From Methylibium sp. NZG (lineage in GTDB: Bacteria; Pseudomonadota; Gammaproteobacteria; Burkholderiales; Burkholderiaceae_C), in NCBI GenBank assembly GCA_001263235.1, contig LGRD01000005.1, positions 1 through 64,000 on the forward strand: a stretch of 64,000 nucleotides of DNA, read 5' to 3'. Of the stretch, positions 57,623-64,000 are shown one piece after another; position 1 is the stretch's first letter; each line of letters begins with the position of its first letter. The translations under genes were made by a program, and so were the position numbers. The notes under the pieces were generated by a model. That model was given only the letters and a program-made list of their open reading frames with translations. It was not told the DNA's origin and ran no database searches.

Positions 57623-58912
57623 ATGCCGGCCGGCTTCTACCTGATCATCGCCGCGCAGTTCACGTCGGCGCTGGCGGACAACGCGCTGCTCATCGTCGCC
57701 GTCGCCCGCTTGCAGGAGCTGGGCCTGCCGGGTTGGTGGGCGCCCCTGCTCAAGTTCACGTTCACCTTGTCGTACGTGCTGCTGGCGCCGTGGGTCGGGC
57801 CGCTGGCCGACGCGGTGCCCAAGGCGCGCCTGATGGCGTGGATGAACGCGCTCAAGTTCGCAGGCGTCGTGCTGCTGTTGGTCGGCGTGCATCCGTTGCT
57901 GTCGTTCGCGGTGGTCGGCCTGGCGGCCGCGGCCTACGCGCCGGCCAAGTACGGCTTGATCACCGAGACGGTGCGGCCGGAACTGCTGGTGGCGGCCAAC
58001 GGCTGGATCGAGGTGTCGATCGTGTGCGCGGTGCTGCTGGGCACGGTCACGGGGGGCTTGCTCGTCAGCCCCTGGGTGCTCGGCGCGCAATGGTCGTCTG
58101 AGCTGATACAGATCGCGCAGGCCGCCGTGCCGGCGCTGCATGGCATCACCTCGCTCGCCGTGCCGGTGGCGGTGGTGCTCGCGCTGTACCTCGTCGCGGG
58201 TGGGCTGAACCTGGGCATTCCAGACAGCGGCAAGCGTTACCCGTCTTCGTGGGCCGGGCCGCGCACGATGTTGCGCGACTTCATGGCCGGCAACCGGCTG
58301 CTGTGGGCCGACCGCGAGGGCGGCCTGTCGCTGGCGGTCACCACGCTGTTCTGGGGTGCGGGTGCCACGTTGCAGTTCATCGTGCTCAAGTGGGCGCAAG
58401 ACGCGCTCGGGCTGGGGCTCGACCGTGCCGCCTACCTGCAAGGCGTGGTCGCCATTGGCGTGGTGGCGGGCGCGGCCGTCGCGGGCCGCTGGATCGCGCT
58501 GCACCGCGCCACGCGCGTGCTGCCGATGGGCGTGGCGATGGGCCTGCTCGTGCCCTGCATGGCCGCCGTCGACACGCTGATGGTGGCGGTGCCGCTGCTG
58601 GCTGTGATCGGCGCCTGCGCCGGCTTCTTCGTCGTGCCGATGAACGCGCTGCTGCAACACCGCGGCTGCCGGTTGCTCACGGCCGGCCGGTCGATCGCGG
58701 TGCAGGGCTACAACGAGAACCTGAGCATCCTGGCGATGCTCGCGACCTACGCCGCCCTGCTGGCCGCGGGGGTCGGCATCGGCTGGCTGATCGTGCTGCT
58801 GGGCTTGCTGGTGGCGGCGGTCATGTGCCTGCTGATCCTGCGTGATCGCCGCGCGACGCCTGCACCACGCGCCCGGGCGCTCGATTCGCCTTCTTCGTCC
58901 TGGCCCACGTGA
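57623..58912 (+). CDS. lplT: LplT-like lysophospholipid transporter (MFS)
   Basis: Carrier of 429 residues with about 12 helices, resembling LplT, which flips lysophospholipids across the inner membrane for reacylation. Signatures: FYLIIAAQFTSALADNALLI at the N-terminus, PWVGPLADAVPKARLMAWMN, AAYAPAKYGLITETV and FFVVPMNALLQHRG. The usual partner acyltransferase (aas) is not adjacent. It begins 12 bp after the glycosyltransferase stop. Confidence 0.88.
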   Translation: MPAGFYLIIAAQFTSALADNALLIVAVARLQELGLPGWWAPLLKFTFTLSYVLLAPWVGPLADAVPKARLMAWMNALKFAGVVLLLVGVHPLLSFAVVGLAAAAYAPAKYGLITETVRPELLVAANGWIEVSIVCAVLLGTVTGGLLVSPWVLGAQWSSELIQIAQAAVPALHGITSLAVPVAVVLALYLVAGGLNLGIPDSGKRYPSSWAGPRTMLRDFMAGNRLLWADREGGLSLAVTTLFWGAGATLQFIVLKWAQDALGLGLDRAAYLQGVVAIGVVAGAAVAGRWIALHRATRVLPMGVAMGLLVPCMAAVDTLMVAVPLLAVIGACAGFFVVPMNALLQHRGCRLLTAGRSIAVQGYNENLSILAMLATYAALLAAGVGIGWLIVLLGLLVAAVMCLLILRDRRATPAPRARALDSPSSSWPT

Positions 58913-58976
58913 CGGCGAGCGGATCAGCGTCAGCGCGACGATCACCCGCAGAGCCGCCGCACGGTGGCGCGGGCGG

Positions 58977-59891
58977 TCACAGCAAGCCGGCGTGCATCGC
59001 CACATGGCCCGTGCGCTTGAGCATCGCCGCATTGGCCGGCCCGGTGCAGTGCGCCATGAAGTCGCGCGACGCGGAAGACCGCGGTGCTGAGCCGACGAGG
59101 TAGAGCACGCGCGTGAGCGGGTAGGTGCGTGAGCGCAAGGTGTCGGCCGTGGGTGTGGTGGCTGTCGGTTCTCGCTTGCCGCGCAGACCCACCACCTTCG
59201 CGTCCGGCTCGGCTTGCTTCAACGCGTCGAGGCTGGTGTAGCCGATCGCGCCCGGCTCGCTGGCCACGTCAGCGACGATCGCTTCATTCGTCGCCACTCG
59301 CCGCGTGGCCGGGCCGAGGGCTGTGCCTGCGAGCACTTGTTCGTCGAACAGGTCGCCCGTGCCCGAGCCGGGCGCCCGCGCGACGGGCACGATGCGGTCG
59401 TCGCCCAGGCCGGCGCTTGCAGCACCACCGCGGCCGGCGGCGGCGACCCCCAGGTCTGTCCAACGTACGATCTCGCCGCTGAACACACGCCGCAGTTGGT
59501 CGAGGTCCAGCGCGTCGACCGGGTTCGAGCGGTGAACGATCACAGCCACACCGTCCAGCGCCAGCTCGTACATCACCAGCTCCACGCCGCGGGCGCTCGC
59601 GAGTTCACGCTCCCGGGCGTTGGGCGGCCGGGAGGCCATGCCGATGTCGATGCGGCGGTCGATGACGGCGGCAATGCCTTGCGCCGACCCACCGCCTTGC
59701 ACCGTCACCGCGGCGCGCGGGTTCTTGGTGGTGTAGCTTTCAATGCACGCCGCGACCAGCGGCCGCACGGTTTCCGAGCCGGCGACGGTCAGCGACACCG
59801 ACTCGCCCAAGGTGCTGCGCGGCGGGCCGACCAGCACGGCCAGCCCGATCACCACCGCCCCGACGCCGACCGACGCCAAGGCCGGGTTCAC
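58977..59891 (-). CDS. PstS-like phosphate-binding protein (second of pair)
   Basis: A 304-residue substrate-binding protein with an N-terminal signal or anchor (ASVGVGAVVIGLAVLVG). The fold signatures of the PstS group are VAGSETVRPLV, VQGGGSAQGIAAVIDRRIDI, SRPPNARE, RVFSGEIVRWTDLG, ARAPGSGTGDLFDE and PGAIGYTSLDALKQ. The start is GTG at 59891, overlapping the stop of the first PstS-like gene (GTGA). It differs strongly from its neighbour, so it is not a recent duplicate. No pstCAB permease is in the window. Confidence 0.85.
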   Translation of the reverse strand: MNPALASVGVGAVVIGLAVLVGPPRSTLGESVSLTVAGSETVRPLVAACIESYTTKNPRAAVTVQGGGSAQGIAAVIDRRIDIGMASRPPNARERELASARGVELVMYELALDGVAVIVHRSNPVDALDLDQLRRVFSGEIVRWTDLGVAAAGRGGAASAGLGDDRIVPVARAPGSGTGDLFDEQVLAGTALGPATRRVATNEAIVADVASEPGAIGYTSLDALKQAEPDAKVVGLRGKREPTATTPTADTLRSRTYPLTRVLYLVGSAPRSSASRDFMAHCTGPANAAMLKRTGHVAMHAGLL

Positions 59892-61018
59892 TGGCCCGGC
59901 TGGAGCGTGGTGGCCCAGTAGCTCCTGACTTGTTTGACCAGCGGCTCGGGCAAGGGCACGTAGCCGAGGCTGGCTGCTATTGGCGCGCCCTTGTCGAGCG
60001 ACCAGCCGAAGTAGTCGAGCGCCGCAGCAGTCTTCACGCGCGACGCCGACTTCTGCATCAGCACGAACACGGTGGCGACGATTGGGTAGGCGTCCGGCCC
60101 GGGCGCGTCGGTCAACATCAGGTCGAAGTCGCTCGCCTTGGCCCAGTCGGCGCCGGCCGACGCGGCCTGGAAGCTCGCCGGGCTCGGCTGCACGAAGCGG
60201 CCGGCCTGGTTCTGCAGTTGCGCATAGCTGAGCCTGGTTTGCAGCGCGGTGGCGAATTCGACGTAGCCGATCGAGTTGCGCGTCTGCCGCACCGCCTGCG
60301 CCATGCCGGTGTTGCCCCGGGCGCTCGCGCCGGTGGGCCACGGCACCAGCAGGTCGGAGCCGACGCGCTCTTTCCAGGCCGGGCTCACCTTGGTGAGGTA
60401 GTCGGTGAAGTTGAAGGTGGTGCCCGAGCCGTCGGCGCGCTGCACCACGGCGATGGCAGCGTCGGGCAGCTTCAGCGTCGGGTTGAGGGCCTGGATGGCG
60501 GGGTCGGCCCACACCCGCACCTTGCCGAGGAAGATGTCGGCCAGAAGCGGCCCGGTGAGCTTGAGCTGCCCTGGCCCGACGCCCTCGATGTTGACCACCG
60601 CGACGATGCCGCCGACGACGATCGGAAACTGCGCCAGCCCGAACCGCGTCAACTCGGCCGACTTCAACGGCACGTCGGATGCGGCGAAGTCGACCGCGCC
60701 GACCTTCAACCGCAACATGCCGGCCAGCGAGCCGACCGGTTCGTACTGCAGGGCTGAGCTGGCCGGCGGGTCTTCCAGGCCGCTGTTAGCGGTTGGGAAC
60801 GCGCTGCCGCGTGCCCGCTCGTTGCGGTACGCCGCCGACCAGCGCGCGATGATCGGGTAGGCGAAGGTCGAGCCGGCGCCGCGCACGCCGGCCGTGCCCA
60901 TCACGTCTTGCGCGCTGGCGGGTGCGGTCGCGGTCAGCGCCGCCGCGGCGCTGACCAGCACCACCAGGCCGAGCACACCTCGCAGACCGCTGCTCAAGCG
61001 GCGCACGAGCGGCTTCAT
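59888..61018 (-). CDS. pstS: PstS-like phosphate ABC transporter binding protein (first of pair)
   Basis: A 376-residue periplasmic protein with a signal peptide (GLVVLVSAAAALTATAPASA). The mature part starts with GAGSTFAYPIIARWSAAY and has VGAVDFAASDVPLK, GPLLADIFLGKVRVWADPAI, RADGSGTTFNFTDYL and NSIGYVEFATAL, all typical of PstS. Its ATG overlaps the stop of the Na/Pi cotransporter gene (ATGA). The three genes therefore form one coupled operon. Confidence 0.92.
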   Translation of the reverse strand: MKPLVRRLSSGLRGVLGLVVLVSAAAALTATAPASAQDVMGTAGVRGAGSTFAYPIIARWSAAYRNERARGSAFPTANSGLEDPPASSALQYEPVGSLAGMLRLKVGAVDFAASDVPLKSAELTRFGLAQFPIVVGGIVAVVNIEGVGPGQLKLTGPLLADIFLGKVRVWADPAIQALNPTLKLPDAAIAVVQRADGSGTTFNFTDYLTKVSPAWKERVGSDLLVPWPTGASARGNTGMAQAVRQTRNSIGYVEFATALQTRLSYAQLQNQAGRFVQPSPASFQAASAGADWAKASDFDLMLTDAPGPDAYPIVATVFVLMQKSASRVKTAAALDYFGWSLDKGAPIAASLGYVPLPEPLVKQVRSYWATTLQPGQ

Positions 61019-62754
61019 TGCCCCACCACGGGGACCAACCCGCCGTCCGGGAAGCGCGGCGAGTCTGCCGACGCGCTCACCGCCACCTCGCGCGACACCG
61101 ACTGCCGCTCGGCATGGATGCGATCGATCAGGAAGAAAGCCCGCTCGGCGCTGCCCAGCAGCGCGAGGATCGCGCCGCGCTCTTCCCACGGCAGGCTTTC
61201 GCCGAGCTTCAGGCACTGCGCGCGTGTCTCCAGCAAGAACGTGTGCTGCGCCTCGCTGTTCGACTGGCGCTGCGCCTGTGCTGGGCCGCTGCTGTAGCTG
61301 TGGCCGTGGGCCGGGTCGGTGATGCTGTCCATCGCCTGCGAAATCTGGTCGATGGTGGCGTTGACCAGGCCACGGCCGACCTCCGAGAACGGCTGTCGCT
61401 CGACGCGCCGCGCGGTCTGGTACAGCGTCTCGCCCAGGCTGGCGCTGAAGTCCTCTTCCTCGATCAGGCTGGCCAGCAGGTCGGCCTGCGCGTGCGGCAA
61501 GCCCGGCTTGAACATCGCCGCGGTGTAGCTGCGAATTTCGCGGTTCAGCACATCGATGGCGCCGTAGTGCTCGACCACGTCGTCGGGCGCCGACTCCTGT
61601 TTGCGCGCGGTGGCCAGGAACTGCCCCGCCGCTTGCACGTAGCGCGCCAGCTCCTTGCGCACCAGCGGCACGCCCGTGGCGAGTTCGCTGCCCTGCCGCG
61701 GGTCGAGGAAGCGCGGTTGCGAGAAGTCTTCCTTGTCTTCGACCGACGAGTAGCCGACCTTGGACAGCACCCGCTCGAACACGCCGATGAACGGGAACAT
61801 CAGCATCGTGTTGAAGATGTTGAACGCCGTCGAGTACAGGCCCACGGCCACCGGCACGAGCGGGAAGGTCTCCTTGCCGTTGACGATCGTGGGCACGCCC
61901 GGGTCGCCGCCGAAGAAGCCCATGGCCCATTGCAACAGGACCATGGACGGAAAGAAGAGCGGGATCATCACCAGCACCCCGATGATGTTGAACGAGATGT
62001 GCGCGTACGCCGTTCGCTTGGCGTTCTTCGACAAGTTCAGCGAGGCCATCCATGAGGTGATGGTGGTGCCCAGGTCGGCGCCGAGCGAGAAGGCCACAGC
62101 GGTCTGCCAGTCGAGCACGCCGGCCGAGCCCAGGCCCATCACGATGCCGATGGTGGCCGACGACGAATGGATCATCGCGGTGATGCCGGCGGCAATCAGG
62201 ATGCAATAGATCAGCCCCATCAGGTTGTCGGCCCGCAGCGTGGACATGACCGCCATCACCTCGGGGATGTTGCGCAGCGGTTTGAGGCCGCCGGTCATCA
62301 GGTTCAGGCCGTAGAAGATGAGCGCAAAACCCATGCAGGCCAGCGCGATGTTACGCACCTTGTCGCTCTTGCCGAACACGTAGACCAGGGCAAAGAGGCC
62401 GGCAAGGAACAGGCCGAGTGGCCCCAGCGGCAGCGCGATCAGCCCGTTGCCCAGCGTGGTGCCGATGTTGGCTCCCATGATCACGCTGATGGCCGGCCGC
62501 AAGCCCACCACGCCGGCGTTGACCAGGCCCACCACCATCACCGTCATGGCCGTGCTGGACTGCAGAACGCCAGTGATGAAGGTGCCCGCCAGCAGGCCCT
62601 TGACAGGCGTGCCGGCAAAGCGAGCGAGCAGCGCGCGCATCTTGTTGACAGCCAGCGACTGGATGCCGCTGGACATGAACTCCAGGCCGAGCATGAAGAT
62701 GCCCAGCCCGCCGATGACGGGGACGAGCAGATCCTTGAAATAGTCGACTTGCAT
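61015..62754 (-). CDS. Na+/phosphate cotransporter, NptA type with PhoU-like domain
   Basis: A 579-residue carrier. Two inverted repeats carry the substrate motifs GVLQSSTAMTVM (near 63) and MIHSSSATIGIV (near 195), the second with HSSS where QSSS is common. TM regions end near 340; the rest is a PhoU-like helical domain (YVQAAGQFLATARK, AIDVLNREIRSYTAAMFKPG). The domain pairing is standard for the YjbB/NptA family, which moves phosphate with sodium. It is first in the operon with the PstS-like genes, 144 bp after ppk2. Confidence 0.93.
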   Translation of the reverse strand: MQVDYFKDLLVPVIGGLGIFMLGLEFMSSGIQSLAVNKMRALLARFAGTPVKGLLAGTFITGVLQSSTAMTVMVVGLVNAGVVGLRPAISVIMGANIGTTLGNGLIALPLGPLGLFLAGLFALVYVFGKSDKVRNIALACMGFALIFYGLNLMTGGLKPLRNIPEVMAVMSTLRADNLMGLIYCILIAAGITAMIHSSSATIGIVMGLGSAGVLDWQTAVAFSLGADLGTTITSWMASLNLSKNAKRTAYAHISFNIIGVLVMIPLFFPSMVLLQWAMGFFGGDPGVPTIVNGKETFPLVPVAVGLYSTAFNIFNTMLMFPFIGVFERVLSKVGYSSVEDKEDFSQPRFLDPRQGSELATGVPLVRKELARYVQAAGQFLATARKQESAPDDVVEHYGAIDVLNREIRSYTAAMFKPGLPHAQADLLASLIEEEDFSASLGETLYQTARRVERQPFSEVGRGLVNATIDQISQAMDSITDPAHGHSYSSGPAQAQRQSNSEAQHTFLLETRAQCLKLGESLPWEERGAILALLGSAERAFFLIDRIHAERQSVSREVAVSASADSPRFPDGGLVPVVGQ

Positions 62755-62898
62755 GAGCAGCCTTCCGGGTTGGGTTGTCGTTCGTTGTTGTTCGATGTCG
62801 GGCTGCGGGGTGTTGCGACGGTGGGCGCGCAGCCAGCCGACCCGTGGGGCGTCGGCGATGGAGTGGCCAGGTGACCGGGGCGGTCGAGTCGGTGCGGT

Positions 62899-63840
62899 TC
62901 AGTACACCTCGGGCACCAGGATTTCCTGCGGCACCGCCTGGCGCACGTAGTCGTCGTTGCGCACGCGAGGCGGCAGCACGATGGTCGGGCGCTGCACTTC
63001 CTCGTAAGGCATCTGCCCCAGCAGGTGGTGGATGCAGTTCAGCCGCGCCTTCTTCTTGTCCACCGCCTGCACCACCCACCACGGCGCCTCGGCGATGTGG
63101 GTGCGCTCCAGCATCACTTCCTTGGCGCGGGTGTAGTCCTCCCAGCGGCGGCGCGACTCCAGGTCCATCGGGCTGAGCTTCCACTGCTTCAGCGGGTCGT
63201 GGATGCGGCCGAGGAAGCGCAGGTGCTGCTCTTCGTCGGAGATCGAGAACCAGTACTTGATGAGCTGGATGCCTGAGCGCACCAGCATGCGTTCGAACTC
63301 GGGCACGCTGCGGAAGAACTCCTCGTACTGCTCGTCGGTGCAAAAGCCCATCACCCGCTCGACGCCGGCGCGGTTGTACCAACTGCGGTCCAGCAGCACG
63401 ATCTCGCCGGCTGCCGGCAGGTGCGACACGTAGCGCTGGAAGTACCACTGCGTGCGCTCGCGGTCGTTCGGCGCGGGCAAGGCAACCACGCGGCACACGC
63501 GCGGGTTCAGCCGCTGGGTGATGCGCTTGATCACGCCGCCCTTGCCGGCCGAGTCGCGCCCCTCGAAGATCACCACCGCCTTGTGGCCGCTGTGCACCAC
63601 CCACTCCTGCAGCTTGACGAGTTCGCCCTGCAGGCGGAACAGCTCGCGGAAATACAGGCGGCGCTGTTCTTTGTCGTCGGCGCGCAGGGCGCCCGGCGCT
63701 GCTGTCGCGGCATCGCCAGCGAAAGCCCCTGCGATGGCGTCGAGGTTGCGGTCTTCGAGTTCGAGCTCGAACTCCTCGTCGTAGCTGTCCGTCAGGTCGT
63801 TCTGGATGCGCCGCACCAGGTCGTCATCGATTTCCTTCAC
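62899..63840 (-). CDS. ppk2: Polyphosphate kinase 2 (class I PPK2)
   Basis: Transfers phosphate between polyphosphate and nucleotides. The 313-residue single-domain enzyme has Walker A GRDSAGKGG (94-102), the lid region RVVALPAPNDRERTQWYFQR, and the Walker B-like LLDRSWYNRAGVERVMGF, then PWWVVQAVDKKKARLNCIHH. Length and motifs fit one-domain class I PPK2. The start is GTG at 63840, decided by AGGAGC about 7 bp upstream. A PhoB-box-like site lies 50 bp upstream, and phosphate-import genes follow downstream on the same strand. Confidence 0.93.
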   Translation of the reverse strand: MKEIDDDLVRRIQNDLTDSYDEEFELELEDRNLDAIAGAFAGDAATAAPGALRADDKEQRRLYFRELFRLQGELVKLQEWVVHSGHKAVVIFEGRDSAGKGGVIKRITQRLNPRVCRVVALPAPNDRERTQWYFQRYVSHLPAAGEIVLLDRSWYNRAGVERVMGFCTDEQYEEFFRSVPEFERMLVRSGIQLIKYWFSISDEEQHLRFLGRIHDPLKQWKLSPMDLESRRRWEDYTRAKEVMLERTHIAEAPWWVVQAVDKKKARLNCIHHLLGQMPYEEVQRPTIVLPPRVRNDDYVRQAVPQEILVPEVY

Positions 63841-63890
63841 GGGCAGCTCCTGTCCAAACCATTTGACAGAGTTGACGATATGGGCGCTCG

Positions 63891-63908
63891 ATGGCAGTCG
63901 TGTGACAG
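63891..63908 (-). promoter_or_regulatory. PhoB-box-like site upstream of ppk2
   Basis: On the minus strand CTGTCAC-ACGA-CTGCCAT, the 7-4-7 PhoB box layout (consensus CTGTCAT-N4-CTGTCAT), matches 6 of 7 in each half. It is 50 bp from the GTG start of ppk2. A further CTGTCAA lies nearer the gene. Nothing else is recognised in 63841-64000. Confidence 0.5.
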
Positions 63909-64000
63909 CGCTGGGGCTTGAAGCCCGCCAGAAGCTCGCGCCCTGCGGGATGCAACGGCGCACCGACTCCGTCATGCGACCGACACCGAAGGCGCTTACC

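Noticed and set aside
56324-59032. Open frame of 902 codons on the minus strand across the glycosyltransferase and lplT genes
   Set aside because: Arg/Gln/His-rich nonsense composition over two well-supported plus-strand genes.

Overview
The window is chromosomal DNA of a high-GC betaproteobacterium. The gene content and several gene orders (hisI-hisE-DUF4870-HIT-tatABC; petABC-sspA-sspB; DciA-like/M23 peptidase/secA; DUF1631; the 1,328-residue DUF3683 flavoprotein) fit the order Burkholderiales, most like the Rubrivivax/Leptothrix/Methylibium group. That placement rests on recalled gene order, not on a search. Coding density is very high, many genes overlap by 1-4 bases (ATGA, GTGA, TGATG), and there is one tRNA gene. 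I see no rRNA, insertion sequence, prophage or CRISPR array.

Layout. 1-3530 (minus): a copper-handling operon of a Cys/His-rich secreted protein, a small exported protein, a TolC-type outer-membrane lipoprotein and a Tat-exported multicopper oxidase cut by the window edge. 3667-10830: mainly housekeeping genes (argB, a DMT transporter, a HAD phosphatase, slmA, pdeM-like, a methionine aminopeptidase, a DUF815 ATPase, a Nudix hydrolase, hisI, hisE). 10841-19525: DUF4870, HIT, tatABC, a DegS-like protease, a Nif3-like gene, a PdxA-family gene, DUF1631 and mscL. 19717-28409: cytochrome bc1 (petABC), sspA/sspB, tRNA-Thr(TGT), a DciA-like gene, an M23 peptidase and secA. 28486-31988: an accessory block of a membrane-bound hybrid histidine kinase facing an operon made of a haem-oxygenase-like diiron protein and an RpfF-type crotonase (DSF signal synthase family). 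It sits between secA and argJ and is the most interesting system here.

32185-37750: argJ, a small membrane protein, an MFS exporter with a long structured leader, a GNAT acetyltransferase and an ATPase behind an AT-rich repeated operator. 37857-43138: a complete ugpBAEC-ugpQ operon for glycerol-3-phosphate/glycerophosphodiester uptake. 43422-47408: a giant FAD/Fe-S oxidoreductase. 47463-52491: small or uncharacterised genes, a B12-binding radical SAM protein, a YbjQ-type protein and a small c-type cytochrome lipoprotein. 52541-58912: a membrane-lipid group (phosphatidylserine decarboxylase, class III aminotransferase, DUF962-like membrane protein, GT4 glycosyltransferase, LplT-like transporter). 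58977-63840: two PstS-like proteins, a Na/Pi cotransporter and a polyphosphate kinase 2 with a good PhoB-box match upstream.

How it fits together. From about 37.8 kb to the right end the theme is phosphorus: scavenging of phosphodiesters (Ugp, UgpQ), phosphate binding and import (PstS-like pair, NptA-type carrier), polyphosphate (PPK2), and phospholipid/glycolipid turnover (Psd, GT4, LplT). Several intergenic spaces carry structured DNA: two copies of a roughly 180-bp composite hairpin element, a 32-bp perfect palindrome over a stop codon, and short tandem repeats.
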